A DNA stretch of 64,000 nucleotides. Source: Campylobacter portucalensis. GTDB taxonomy: Bacteria; Campylobacterota; Campylobacteria; Campylobacterales; Campylobacteraceae. Each line of letters starts with the position of its first letter. Position 1 is the first letter of the stretch. Below are positions 1-9,244 of the stretch, piece by piece. Made by a program: the position numbers and the translations under genes. The notes beneath the pieces are model-generated. The model searched no databases, had not been told where the DNA came from, and was given only the letters and a program-made list of their open reading frames with translations. Where the stretch lies: assembly GCF_009690845.1 (NCBI RefSeq), contig NZ_VWSJ01000001.1:62001-126000 (forward strand), given 5' to 3'.

Positions 1-2
1 AT

Positions 3-110
3 TTAGAAAAAAATGAAATTTGTATGAAAGATGTTTATAGCAAGCTTTTAAGCGACGGCCTAAATCAATTTGAAATCGCTTTTGATGAAATTTTAAAAAG
101 TTTAAAATAA
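3..110 (+). CDS. tal: Transaldolase, C-terminal end only
   Basis: This open frame runs in from the left edge and stops with TAA at 108-110, so only the last 35 residues are visible. The tail contains LLSDGLNQFEIAFDEILKSL, which closely resembles the C-terminus I recall for Campylobacter transaldolase (LLSDGLEQF..AFEDILKAL). Transaldolase exchanges three-carbon units between sedoheptulose 7-phosphate and glyceraldehyde 3-phosphate in the cytosolic pentose phosphate pathway. The next gene starts 9 bp downstream, so the two are probably co-transcribed. The assignment rests on a short tail and on memory of the family. Confidence 0.7.
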   Translation, partial: LEKNEICMKDVYSKLLSDGLNQFEIAFDEILKSLK

Positions 111-119
111 GGTGTTAAA

Positions 120-1262
120 ATGGTAAATGAATTTTCAAATTTAAAAAAACTTGATAGCTACTTAAATTTATTAATCAAGCATGGCGGAAGCGACTTACAT
201 ATGAAAGCAGGCTCTATAATTAGGATCAGAATAAACGGAGAGTTAAAAAAAGTTGGTGATAAAATTTTTACAAAAAATGATTCAGTCGCTCTGGCACAAG
301 GACTTGCTGGCGGTGATTATGATAGATTGCTAGAACAAAAAAGTTTAGATTTTAGTTACGCTTTGGGAAGCGATTACAGATTTCGTGTAAATATATTTTT
401 ACAATTAGATGGTATTAGCTTTGTTTTTAGGGTAATTCCTGCAAAAATTCCATCAATTGATGATCTAAAGCTTCCAAAAATTATCAAAAAAATTTCAGAT
501 GAAACAATGCGTGGATTGATTCTAATAACAGGTCCAACAGGAAGTGGAAAAACAACAACAATCGCAAGTATGATAGATAGAATAAACAACAAAAGAAATA
601 GCCACATTATAACAATCGAAGATCCTGTTGAATTTGTGTTTAAAGATGATAGATGCATTATAAATCAAAGATCAATTGGAAGTAATTGTAATAATTTTGC
701 CGATTCTCTTCGTGCAGCATTAAGAGAAGATCCTGATATCATTTTTGTTGGAGAAATGAGAGATTTAGAGACGATTGAAACAGCACTTCACGCTGCAGAA
801 ACAGGACACCTTGTACTATCTACATTGCATACAATTGATGCAAAAGAAAGCATTAATAGGGTTGTTTCTATGTTTGAAAAAGAGGAGCAAGAAAGAATTA
901 GATTAAGCCTAGCTTCTGTTTTAGCAGCCACCATTTCACAACGTCTTGCAATTTCAAATGATGGCGGAAGAAGAGCTGTTGTTGAGGTGCTTATAAAAAA
1001 TACTAGAATAAAAGATATGATTCTAGAAAATAGAATTCACGAAATCCCTGATGCTATACAAGATGGTAAAAATACGTATGGAATGCAAACTTTTGATCAA
1101 CATCTTTTAGAATTATATGAACAAGGAATAGTTTCAAAAGATGAGGCTTTAGATAAAAGCACAAATAGAGGAGATCTTGATATTATGATTAAAAACATAA
1201 TAGCCAAAAAAACTGGCGGACAATCAAAAGATGAAAATTTAATCAAACTTCAAGATGTTTAA
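120..1262 (+). CDS. pilT: PilT-type type IV pilus retraction ATPase
   Basis: The 380-residue protein is a hexameric secretion ATPase of the PilT/GspE family. It has an N-terminal PAS-like region (about 1-110), Walker A GPTGSGKT (138-145), an Asp box TIEDPVEF (165-172), a Walker B region ending DIIFVGEMRD (206-215) and a His box TGHLVLSTLHT (228-238). Family members power pilus retraction or DNA uptake at the inner membrane. The ATG follows a TAAGGTG ribosome site. It sits between tal and rplY with no other pilus gene in view, so its partners are unknown. The family assignment is firm; retraction of a real pilus is inferred. Confidence 0.85.
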   Translation: MVNEFSNLKKLDSYLNLLIKHGGSDLHMKAGSIIRIRINGELKKVGDKIFTKNDSVALAQGLAGGDYDRLLEQKSLDFSYALGSDYRFRVNIFLQLDGISFVFRVIPAKIPSIDDLKLPKIIKKISDETMRGLILITGPTGSGKTTTIASMIDRINNKRNSHIITIEDPVEFVFKDDRCIINQRSIGSNCNNFADSLRAALREDPDIIFVGEMRDLETIETALHAAETGHLVLSTLHTIDAKESINRVVSMFEKEEQERIRLSLASVLAATISQRLAISNDGGRRAVVEVLIKNTRIKDMILENRIHEIPDAIQDGKNTYGMQTFDQHLLELYEQGIVSKDEALDKSTNRGDLDIMIKNIIAKKTGGQSKDENLIKLQDV

Positions 1263-1322
1263 AGCTAAATTTAGTAAATTTTGGCTAAAATCTCAAGTTT
1301 ATTTTATTATGAAAGGAAAGCG

Positions 1323-1859
1323 ATGTTAGAAGGTATCGTTAGAGAGAGTATCGGCAAAAAGTCTGCTAAGGCTTTAAAAAGAGATGGTTATCTAATCGCT
1401 AATGTTTATGCGAAAGGATTTGAAAATATAAATGCTGCATTTAAATCAAATGAATTTATAAAATATGTTAGAAATAAAACAACATTAGCATTTGATATAA
1501 AACTTGGCGATAAAACATATAAAGTAGTAGTTGAAGAGTATCAAAAACATCCAGTTACAAACGATTTAACTCATGTAGATTTAAGGGTTGTGCTTGATGA
1601 TGTAAAATCAAGATATTTTATACCAGTAAAACTTACAGGAACGCCTATTGGTTTAAAAAATAAAGGCGTATTGGTTCAATCAAAAAGAAGATTAAATGTT
1701 GAATGCTTTGGCAAAGATCTTCCAAATTCTTTTATTTTAGATGTAACTAAGCTAGATACAGGAGATTCTATTATAGTAAGAGAGGTAGAAGTTCCAAATG
1801 GTGTAAAAATATTAGATGGCAGTGATGTTGCAGTTGTTGGGGTATTGACTGCTAAATAG
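1323..1859 (+). CDS. rplY: 50S ribosomal protein L25/general stress protein Ctc
   Basis: A protein of 178 residues with the L25 N-terminal beta-barrel (start [18 protein letters not shown]) and a C-terminal TL5/Ctc domain, as in the long form of the family. It binds 5S rRNA in the large subunit. I chose the ATG at 1323 because a GAAAGGAAAG ribosome site lies just upstream; a longer in-frame start at 1281 would add 14 residues not typical of the family. It is followed after 2 bp by pth, a very common bacterial pairing. Confidence 0.93.
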   Translation: MLEGIVRESIGKKSAKALKRDGYLIANVYAKGFENINAAFKSNEFIKYVRNKTTLAFDIKLGDKTYKVVVEEYQKHPVTNDLTHVDLRVVLDDVKSRYFIPVKLTGTPIGLKNKGVLVQSKRRLNVECFGKDLPNSFILDVTKLDTGDSIIVREVEVPNGVKILDGSDVAVVGVLTAK

Positions 1860-1861
1860 CT

Positions 1862-2407
1862 ATGATCTTAATCGTTGGTCTTGGAAATATCGGCAGTGAG
1901 TATAATTTAACTAGACATAATGTCGGTTTTATGCTTATTGATATTTTTAAAGACGGTAAATTTATAAATATTTCTCAAGATAAATTTAAAGGCGAGCTTT
2001 ACAAAAATAGCTCGCTTCTTCTTCTAAAGCCATCTACTTTTATGAATTTAAGCGGAATTTCGGTTAAGGCTGTAAAAGACTTTTATAAGCCTGATAGAAT
2101 TATAGTAATTCATGATGATTTAGATCTTAAATTTGGCTCAGTTAAATTTAAAAAGGGCGGTAGTAGCGGTGGTCATAATGGTATAAAATCAATAGATAGC
2201 CTGATTGGAAGTGATTATGAAAGAGTTAGGATTGGCATTGGACGCGGGCAATCGTGCGTTAAAAACTATGTATTAGGAAAATTTAAAGAAGATGAAATTC
2301 TTAAGTTAGAAAAAATTTTAAACTACACTAAAAATGCAATAAACGAACTAATTAAAAGTGATATTGATAAAATCAAAGCCAAATTTAATATAAATGAGAT
2401 AAAATGA
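1862..2407 (+). CDS. pth: Peptidyl-tRNA hydrolase
   Basis: This 181-residue enzyme cleaves the ester bond of peptidyl-tRNAs released prematurely from ribosomes, recycling tRNA in the cytosol. The N-terminal [10 protein letters not shown], the catalytic histidine in LTRHNVGF (His19), the HDDLDLKFG region with the catalytic aspartate and the [12 protein letters not shown] loop are all present. Length matches the family (about 180-195). It lies 2 bp after rplY, and its TGA overlaps the ATG of the next gene by 4 bp (ATGA), indicating translational coupling. Confidence 0.95.
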   Translation: MILIVGLGNIGSEYNLTRHNVGFMLIDIFKDGKFINISQDKFKGELYKNSSLLLLKPSTFMNLSGISVKAVKDFYKPDRIIVIHDDLDLKFGSVKFKKGGSSGGHNGIKSIDSLIGSDYERVRIGIGRGQSCVKNYVLGKFKEDEILKLEKILNYTKNAINELIKSDIDKIKAKFNINEIK

Positions 2408-3465
2408 AGCTGTATTCAAGGTATTTGGGGGTTTTTTATCTAAAATATTTTTTGATTTTATTTATAGCTCTTGAGGGTTTTTATATAGGAGTAGATATTT
2501 TAATTAGCTCAAAAGACTTTCCAGATTCTGCAAATTTAGGGCTTTTATATATAGGATTTACTGCAATTATTGCTATAAATTATACCATAATGATTAGCTT
2601 AATTTTTGCTATGATTTTAACTATAATAAATTTTATAAGAAGCAATGAACTTATTAGCTTTTATTCGCTTGGTATAAGCAAATTTAGTATTATAAAAACT
2701 CCATTTTTGATATCGCTAATCATAACCTTCTTTTATATTTACCTCAACACCACACCTCTTGTTTACGCCAACGAGTATAAAAAAAATATAGAAAATTTAA
2801 ATCTCATAAACAAAGTAAGTAATGATTTTTTTTTAAAACACCAAAACAAATACATATATATAAAAAATTTAAATTCTCTAACAAATACAGCAAATGATAT
2901 AAAAATTTTCTATTTAGATCAGCAAAATCTCAATCAAATAGCAAACATCAAAAAAGCAAATTATGATGACAAAAAATGGGTATTTTTTGATGCAAATATA
3001 ACTAAAATTCCAGCCAACTTAAATTTAGGTGCAGATGGTTTAGAATATGAAAGTGTTGAAAAATTTGAAGATTTACAAAAACTTCATCCAGCCATAATAG
3101 AAAAAATTTATAATTCATCAAATATCTATTCTATAAATGATGCCATTAAATCCATTAAGGCTTTTCAAGATCAAGGCATAAATATAAATAACATTAAAGC
3201 AAATTTATATAGCCTAATATTTACTCCATTTTTTGCGCCATTTATGATTTTAATTATATTTTATTATATGCCTACAACTGGTAGATTTTTCAATCTTGCA
3301 ATTGCGAGTTTTATATTTTTTATATCTACACTTTGTATTTGGGGAGCTTTATTTGTTTTAACAAGATTTTCAATAACAGGGGTTATTTCTCCTGAAATAG
3401 GAATCATTTTACCGATTTTATTTTTGATGATATTTGCTATTTATTTGAATTTAAAAACTCATTAA
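2404..3465 (+). CDS. LptF/LptG (YjgP/YjgQ) family permease
   Basis: A 353-residue inner-membrane protein. Hydrophobic segments near residues 12-33, 48-75 and 95-115, then three more between about 265 and 350, flank a polar periplasmic domain, which is the YjgP/YjgQ layout. In the Lpt machine LptF and LptG form the membrane part of the LptB2FG transporter that extracts lipopolysaccharide or lipooligosaccharide from the inner membrane. Whether this is LptF or LptG cannot be decided here. Start overlaps the pth stop by 4 bp. C. jejuni has a similar permease gene directly after pth. Confidence 0.85.
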   Translation: MKLYSRYLGVFYLKYFLILFIALEGFYIGVDILISSKDFPDSANLGLLYIGFTAIIAINYTIMISLIFAMILTIINFIRSNELISFYSLGISKFSIIKTPFLISLIITFFYIYLNTTPLVYANEYKKNIENLNLINKVSNDFFLKHQNKYIYIKNLNSLTNTANDIKIFYLDQQNLNQIANIKKANYDDKKWVFFDANITKIPANLNLGADGLEYESVEKFEDLQKLHPAIIEKIYNSSNIYSINDAIKSIKAFQDQGININNIKANLYSLIFTPFFAPFMILIIFYYMPTTGRFFNLAIASFIFFISTLCIWGALFVLTRFSITGVISPEIGIILPILFLMIFAIYLNLKTH

Positions 3466-3524
3466 GATTTTTTAAGCAAAATATTTGTAAAATCAAAATT
3501 TAAATTAAATTTTAAAGGCATTAA

Positions 3525-4745
3525 ATGGATTATCAAAATTTAGCTAACACATATGAAACACCGCTTTACATTTATGATTTTAACGATATAAAAAGTAGAT
3601 ATTTAGAGCTTAAAAACTCATTTAGTGCTAGAAAATCGTTAATTTGCTATGCTGTAAAAGCTAATTCAAATTTAAGTTTGTTAAAATTTTTAGCAAATTT
3701 AGGATGCGGTTTTGATTGTGTTAGTTTTAATGAGGTTAAAAAAGCACTGCTAGCTGGAGCTAAAAATTATAATATAATTCTATCTGGCGTTGGTAAAAGA
3801 GATGATGAGATAGAAGAAGCCATAAAATCAAATATTTTAATGATAAATGTTGAAAGCAAAGCAGAACTTTTACAAATAGAAAAAATTTCACAAAATTTAA
3901 ACAACAAAACAAGAATTAGCATAAGAGTAAATCCAAATATAGATCCAAAAACTCATCCATATATCTCAACAGGACTTAAAGAGAATAAATTTGGAGTTAG
4001 TATAGAATTAGCAAAATGGATGTACCTATATGCTAAAAAAAGCGATTTTTTAGATCCAGTTGGAATTCATTTTCATATCGGAAGCCAACTTTTAGATGAA
4101 CAACCAATAATTGAAGCTTCAAAAATAATAGCAGATTTAATGAAAAGCTTAAAAGCCTTAGATATAGATATAAAATTTTTCGATGTTGGTGGCGGTATTG
4201 GAGTGGATTATGAAGATGAAAAAACTATAAATTTATACAATTACACTCAAGGAATTTTATCATCCCTAAATGGACAAGATGTTACTATCGTGTGCGAGCC
4301 TGGTAGATTTTTGGTAGCAAAAAGTGGCAAGCTTCTTACAAAAGTTTTATATGAAAAAGAAAATTTAGGAAAAAGGTTTGTGATTGTAGATGCTGCTATG
4401 AGCGAGCTTTTAAGACCTAGTTTATATCAAGCATTTCATAACATAAAAGCCCTAAAGCCATATGAAAATTTAAGCAAATGCGATGTTGTTGGACCTATTT
4501 GTGAAAGTGGAGATTTTTTAGGAAAAGATATAAATTTACCAAATTTAAATAGTGGCGATTTACTTTTGATTGAAGATAGTGGGGCTTATGGATTTTCGAT
4601 GGCAAGTAATTATAATTCTAGATTAAAACCTGCTGCTATTTGTGTTTTAGATGATAAAATTCAATTAATTTGCAAAAAAGAGAGCTTTGAAGATTTGATT
4701 AAAAATGAAGTAGAATTTCTAGGAAATTTTGATGAAAAACATTGA
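3525..4745 (+). CDS. lysA: Diaminopimelate decarboxylase
   Basis: The 406-residue enzyme converts meso-diaminopimelate to lysine and CO2. It is a fold-III PLP enzyme: the PLP lysine lies in CYAVKANSN (Lys45), followed by HFHIGSQLLD, the glycine loop GGGIGVDY, CEPGRF and the active-site cysteine in GPICESGDFL. All expected motifs are intact and the length is normal. Its 3' end overlaps the next gene by 14 bp, placing it in an amino-acid operon with pheA and hisC. DapB, an earlier enzyme of the same pathway, is encoded at 31387-32139. Confidence 0.95.
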   Translation: MDYQNLANTYETPLYIYDFNDIKSRYLELKNSFSARKSLICYAVKANSNLSLLKFLANLGCGFDCVSFNEVKKALLAGAKNYNIILSGVGKRDDEIEEAIKSNILMINVESKAELLQIEKISQNLNNKTRISIRVNPNIDPKTHPYISTGLKENKFGVSIELAKWMYLYAKKSDFLDPVGIHFHIGSQLLDEQPIIEASKIIADLMKSLKALDIDIKFFDVGGGIGVDYEDEKTINLYNYTQGILSSLNGQDVTIVCEPGRFLVAKSGKLLTKVLYEKENLGKRFVIVDAAMSELLRPSLYQAFHNIKALKPYENLSKCDVVGPICESGDFLGKDINLPNLNSGDLLLIEDSGAYGFSMASNYNSRLKPAAICVLDDKIQLICKKESFEDLIKNEVEFLGNFDEKH

Positions 4746-5805
4746 CACACTAAGAGAAGAGATTGATTTAATAGATAGCCAAATTTTAAAACTTTTAGAT
4801 AAGAGAATGGAATTTGTAAAAAAAATTGGAAATTTAAAAAATTCAAACGGAGCACCTATTTACAGACCAGAAAGAGAAAAAGCTATATTAAAAAGGCTTG
4901 ATTTTGAAAAGGGTGTAAATTTAAACAAAAAGGCTATAGAGGCGATATATTATGAGATATTTTCTATATCAAGAAATTTAGAAAAGCCTCAAAGTGTAGG
5001 ATTTTTAGGGCCTGTTGGAACTCACACTCATCAAGCAGCTAAAAGTAGATTTGGTGCTGTTAGTCACTACATTCCTTTTGCAAGTATAGAAGCAGTTTTT
5101 AAAGCACTTGATTCAAAGGAGATTAAATATGGAGTTGTTCCGATAGAAAATAACACTGAAGGTGGTGTTGGTATAACTTTTGATTGCCTTGGTAAATTTA
5201 CAACAAGTAAGATAGTGGCTGAAATTTATATGGATATTCATCACTCTTTTGTAAGCAAAAATGAAAAATTAAGCAGTATCAAAAAAATTTACTCTCATCC
5301 GCAAGGCTATAATCAATGCCTTGGATTTTTAGAAGATCACGGACTTTTATCCATTGAATTTATAGCGACAAAATCAACAGCTCTAGCAGCAAAAATGGCA
5401 AGTTTAGATGAAAATTCAGCAGCAATTTGCTCTAAAATTTCAGCTAGTATTTATAATGTGCCAGTGATGTTTGAAAAAATAGAAGACAATCTAGCAAATA
5501 GAACTAGATTTTTTATAATAAGCGATTTCAAAAACGAAAAAAGTACAAAAGATAAAACAAGCATAATGGTCAAAACAGATCACTCTCCAGGGGCTTTAGT
5601 AGAACTTCTTGGAATGTTTAGAAATGAGGGTATAAATTTAACAAAACTTGAGAGCAGACCGATTAAAAAACGTGATTTTAAAGCGAATTTTTATATAGAT
5701 TTTGAAGGGCATATAGATGATGAAAGAGTTCAAAAAATTATAAATTTAGCCAAAAATAGAGGCAATGAAATATTTTGGCTAGGAAGCTATGGAGATGAGC
5801 AATGA
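4732..5805 (+). CDS. pheA: Bifunctional chorismate mutase/prephenate dehydratase
   Basis: A 357-residue fusion that makes phenylpyruvate from chorismate. An AroQ chorismate mutase helix bundle covers about residues 1-85 ([19 protein letters not shown]), a prephenate dehydratase domain about 90-270 ([25 protein letters not shown], the ANRTRFFI region) and an ACT regulatory domain the rest ([17 protein letters not shown]), through which phenylalanine usually feeds back. The ATG at 4732 is preferred; a TTG one codon earlier also fits. It overlaps lysA by 14 bp and hisC by 4 bp. Confidence 0.95.
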   Translation: MKNIDTLREEIDLIDSQILKLLDKRMEFVKKIGNLKNSNGAPIYRPEREKAILKRLDFEKGVNLNKKAIEAIYYEIFSISRNLEKPQSVGFLGPVGTHTHQAAKSRFGAVSHYIPFASIEAVFKALDSKEIKYGVVPIENNTEGGVGITFDCLGKFTTSKIVAEIYMDIHHSFVSKNEKLSSIKKIYSHPQGYNQCLGFLEDHGLLSIEFIATKSTALAAKMASLDENSAAICSKISASIYNVPVMFEKIEDNLANRTRFFIISDFKNEKSTKDKTSIMVKTDHSPGALVELLGMFRNEGINLTKLESRPIKKRDFKANFYIDFEGHIDDERVQKIINLAKNRGNEIFWLGSYGDEQ

Positions 5806-6896
5806 AATTTAATAAACATTTAAAAAACATAAATAACTATGAAGCAGGAAAACCAATAGAATTAGTCGTTAGAGAATTTGGAATTAAGGAAGATGAGGTT
5901 ATAAAACTAGCTAGCAATGAAAATCCAAATGGAGTTAGCAAAAAGGCTCTTCAAGCTTTAAATAAAAGCATAAATTTTGCAAATTTATATCCAGATGATT
6001 CTATGTTTGAGCTTAAAAATTCTCTATCAAAAAAATATAATATTTTGGATAAAAATATTATAATTGGTTCAGGAAGCGATCAAATCATTGAGTTTATAAT
6101 TCATGCAAAAACTAATCAAAATCAAGGAATTTTAGTATCAAAAACAACATTTGCAATGTATGAAATTTATGCAAAGCATTCAGATACAAAGATTTTTAAA
6201 ACTCCATCAGGCATTCATAATTTAAATGAATTTACTAAAATTTATCAAGAAAATAAAGATAAAATTTCAGTAATTTTCTTATGCGTTCCAAATAATCCAC
6301 TTGGTGAGTGTTTGGATGCAAAAGATGTGTATGAGTTTATTAAAAATACAGATGAAGATACTTTAATTGTTATTGATGGTGCTTATAATGAATTTGCTGC
6401 ATTTAAAGACGAAAATAAAAAAATTAATCCAAAAATAATTAGCGAATTTAAAAATGCTATTTATCTTGGCACTTTTTCTAAGCTTTATGGACTTGGCGGA
6501 ATGAGGGTTGGATATGGTATTGCAAATGAAAATATCATCTCAAATTTAGCTAAATTAAGGGCTCCTTTTAATATTACTACGCCATCACTAGCTGCTGCAA
6601 TTGCTGTATTAGAAGATGAAGATTACATATATCACTCTTTAAATAACAATTTAATAGAAATGAAAAAATTTGAGGAATTTGCGGTTAAAAATGGTATTAA
6701 ATTTATACCAAGCTATACAAATTTCATAACTTTTGTGCTAGAAAAACAAGATTCTACTCAAATTTGCAACTCTTTGCTCAAAAAAGGTATAATTTTAAGA
6801 GATTTAAAAAGCTATAATATGAATGCTATACGCATTACAATTGGGTTAAAAAAACAAAATGAAATCGTCTTAAAGCATCTAAAAGAACTTTTATAG
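5802..6896 (+). CDS. hisC: Histidinol-phosphate aminotransferase
   Basis: A 364-residue class-I/II PLP aminotransferase. Typical HisC motifs are LASNENPNG near the N-terminus and the PLP-lysine segment [16 protein letters not shown] in the second half. It transfers an amino group from glutamate to imidazole-acetol phosphate in histidine synthesis and in many bacteria also serves aromatic amino acids, which fits its position directly after pheA (4 bp overlap). C. jejuni has the same pheA-hisC pair. Confidence 0.92.
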   Translation: MKFNKHLKNINNYEAGKPIELVVREFGIKEDEVIKLASNENPNGVSKKALQALNKSINFANLYPDDSMFELKNSLSKKYNILDKNIIIGSGSDQIIEFIIHAKTNQNQGILVSKTTFAMYEIYAKHSDTKIFKTPSGIHNLNEFTKIYQENKDKISVIFLCVPNNPLGECLDAKDVYEFIKNTDEDTLIVIDGAYNEFAAFKDENKKINPKIISEFKNAIYLGTFSKLYGLGGMRVGYGIANENIISNLAKLRAPFNITTPSLAAAIAVLEDEDYIYHSLNNNLIEMKKFEEFAVKNGIKFIPSYTNFITFVLEKQDSTQICNSLLKKGIILRDLKSYNMNAIRITIGLKKQNEIVLKHLKELL

Positions 6897-6904
6897 AGGG
6901 AAAG

Positions 6905-8749
6905 ATGGATATAAAAAATAAAAGTATAGATGAGTTAAAAATATTATCAAAAAATATTCGAGATAGAATTTTAAGAGTTGTTAGTAAAAATGGCGGGCAT
7001 TTGAGTTCAAACTTAGGATGTGTGGAATTGACTTTGGCTATGCATTATGTTTTTGATGTTAAAAAAGATCCTTTTATTTTTGATGTAAGTCATCAAAGTT
7101 ATACACATAAACTCTTAACTAATCGCTGGGCTGAATTTGAGTCTCTTCGTCAATTTGGTGGAATTAGCGGATACACAAAACCAAATGAGAGCGAGTTTGA
7201 TTATTTTGTAGCAGGACATAGCTCTACTTCTATTTCTTTAGCAGTTGGTGCTGCAAAAGCTATAAATTTAAAAAATGAAGATAGAATCCCCGTTGCTTTA
7301 ATAGGTGATGGAGCGATGAGTGCAGGAATGGCTTATGAGGCATTAAACGAACTTGGCGATATAAAACTTCCTTGTGTTATCATTTTAAACGATAATGAAA
7401 TGAGTATAAGTAGGCCAATTGGAGCTTTTAGTAAATATTTAAGTCAGAAAATGGCTGAACCGCTATATATGAATGTTAGAAATTACATTAAAGACTTCTT
7501 AGCTAAAAATATGCCAAAAGGTGCTTCATATATGGCAAAAAGATTTGAAGAGAGTTTTAAACTGATTACTCCAGGACTGTTTTTTGAAGAGCTTGGACTT
7601 AAATATATAGGTCCAATTGATGGTCATAATATAAAAGATTTAATCCACGCCTTTACAATAGCTAAAAATTTAAAAAAACCAGTTGTTATCCACACTCAAA
7701 CAACAAAAGGCAAAGGATATGAATTAGCAGAGGGTTGTAAGGAAAATTGGCACGGGGTTTCACCATTTAACCCTGAAGATGGTAAGGCAGTTAAAAAAAG
7801 TAGTGGCAAAAAAACAGCTACTCAAATTTACTCACAAACTCTTTTGGAATTAGCTAAAAAGTATGAAAATATAGTTGGGGTTACTGCTGCTATGCCAACA
7901 GGAACAGGGCTTGATAAGTTAATAGATACTTTTCCTAATCGCTTTTGGGATGTAGCAATTGCAGAACAACACGCAGTTACTTCAATGGCAGCTATGGCAA
8001 AAGAGGGCTTTAAGCCATACATTACGATTTATTCAACATTTTTACAACGAGCTTATGATCAAGTAATTCACGATGCATCAATTATGAATTTAGATGTTGT
8101 TTTTGCAATGGATAGGGCAGGTATCGTAGGAGAAGATGGCGAAACTCATCAAGGAGTTTTTGATATAAGTTATTTAAACGCTATTCCAAATATTTCAATG
8201 ATTGCACCAAGAGATGAAAAAAGTTTTAAGGCGATTTTGGAGTATTCTTATACACATAAAGGACCTTTAGCCATAAGATATCCAAGAGGAAATTTTATTT
8301 TAGGCGATGAGTTTGAGTGTGAAAAAATAAAACCCCATAAATCTCAAATGCTTATTGATAATAATTCAGATATCTCATTTTTAGGCTATGGAAATGGTGT
8401 CGGAAAAGCCTATAAAGTTTTAGAAAATTTAAAAGAAAATAGCTCAAATTTAAAGCCAAATTTAGTTGATTTAGTTTTTGCAAAGCCGCTTGATAAGGAG
8501 TTTTTATTAAATTTAAGCAAAAGAAGTAAAATTTGGTATATTTTTAGCGATAGTGCTAAAATGGGAGGGATTGGCTCTATTTTGGCTTTGTTTTTGCAAG
8601 AAAATCAAATTTATGATGTAAAAATAAAAAGCTTTGAATTTGAAGATAAATTTATAACTCACGGCAATACCGATTTGATTGAGAAATCTTTAGGGATTGA
8701 TACTGTAAATTTAACAAAAATTGCAATTTTTGAAAACATTGATAACTAA
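6905..8749 (+). CDS. dxs: 1-deoxy-D-xylulose-5-phosphate synthase
   Basis: The 614-residue enzyme condenses pyruvate and glyceraldehyde 3-phosphate, the first step of the MEP isoprenoid pathway. It is a thiamine-diphosphate enzyme: GHLSSNLG near the N-terminus, the cofactor motif GDGAMSAGMAYEALNE with downstream NDNEMSIS, and a transketolase-type pyrimidine-binding domain with AEQHAVTSMAAMA and DRAGIVGEDGETHQG. Length matches the family. It starts 8 bp after hisC behind a GAGGG ribosome site. Isoprenoid output would supply the MiaA and UbiA-type enzymes encoded elsewhere in the window. Confidence 0.95.
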   Translation: MDIKNKSIDELKILSKNIRDRILRVVSKNGGHLSSNLGCVELTLAMHYVFDVKKDPFIFDVSHQSYTHKLLTNRWAEFESLRQFGGISGYTKPNESEFDYFVAGHSSTSISLAVGAAKAINLKNEDRIPVALIGDGAMSAGMAYEALNELGDIKLPCVIILNDNEMSISRPIGAFSKYLSQKMAEPLYMNVRNYIKDFLAKNMPKGASYMAKRFEESFKLITPGLFFEELGLKYIGPIDGHNIKDLIHAFTIAKNLKKPVVIHTQTTKGKGYELAEGCKENWHGVSPFNPEDGKAVKKSSGKKTATQIYSQTLLELAKKYENIVGVTAAMPTGTGLDKLIDTFPNRFWDVAIAEQHAVTSMAAMAKEGFKPYITIYSTFLQRAYDQVIHDASIMNLDVVFAMDRAGIVGEDGETHQGVFDISYLNAIPNISMIAPRDEKSFKAILEYSYTHKGPLAIRYPRGNFILGDEFECEKIKPHKSQMLIDNNSDISFLGYGNGVGKAYKVLENLKENSSNLKPNLVDLVFAKPLDKEFLLNLSKRSKIWYIFSDSAKMGGIGSILALFLQENQIYDVKIKSFEFEDKFITHGNTDLIEKSLGIDTVNLTKIAIFENIDN

Positions 8750-8767
8750 ATATTAAAAAATTTTAGC

Positions 8768-8773
8768 TATTAT
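8768..8773 (+). promoter_or_regulatory. Probable -10 element for perR
   Basis: TATTAT lies 29 bp upstream of the perR ATG, preceded by T/A-rich DNA and no clear -35, the usual look of Campylobacter housekeeping promoters. A start of transcription here would give a short leader with the AAGGA ribosome site. It suggests that perR has a promoter separate from the dxs operon. Inferred from consensus only. Confidence 0.5.
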
Positions 8774-8802
8774 CTACAAATTTACTAAAATTAAGGAAAA
8801 TT

Positions 8803-9216
8803 ATGTTTTTAGAAATGCTAAAAAATAGAGGATTAAAAGCCACTCCTCAAAGAATTTCTGTTTTAAGAATACTTGGCAAACATACACATCCAACAATTGA
8901 CGAGCTTTATGATGAGATTAAAAAAGAGCATCCATCGATATCTTTAGCAACGATTTATAAAAATTTAAGCACACTAATAGAAAATGGATTGGCTGTTGAA
9001 ATTTTAATGCCAAATCAAAAAAGTAAATTTGATATATATGAAAGACCCCATATTCACGTTGTTTGTGAAAAATGTGGTGAAATTTATGATTTTTATGATG
9101 AAGTTTGTGAAATTTGCTCTTACCAACAAAATTTAGAAAAAAAAATTTCTAGTGAAATTACTAAATTTAACATAACTGCGACTATCTGTGATTGTAAAAA
9201 CTGTCAATCAACGTAA
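8803..9216 (+). CDS. perR: Fur-family regulator, probably peroxide sensor PerR
   Basis: A 137-residue metalloregulator with a winged-helix DNA-binding half (LKATPQRISVLRIL, then SLATIYKNLSTLIENG) and a C-terminal metal/dimer domain. Structural zinc cysteines are present as CEKC (88-91) and CKNC (131-134), and likely regulatory-metal histidines in RPHIHVVC (83, 85). Family members repress when bound to Fe or Mn. Fur, Zur and PerR cannot be told apart safely by eye; PerR is favoured because dxs-perR-CHAD-ubiE is the C. jejuni gene order as I recall it. Peroxiredoxin genes such as bcp are plausible targets, but no operator was identified. Confidence 0.8.
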   Translation: MFLEMLKNRGLKATPQRISVLRILGKHTHPTIDELYDEIKKEHPSISLATIYKNLSTLIENGLAVEILMPNQKSKFDIYERPHIHVVCEKCGEIYDFYDEVCEICSYQQNLEKKISSEITKFNITATICDCKNCQST

Positions 9217-9244
9217 TTTAAACACTTAATTAAGGAGGTGTGTT

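Noticed and set aside
1281-1322. Longer start for rplY
   Set aside because: The extra residues do not fit L25, and a good ribosome site lies before the ATG at 1323.
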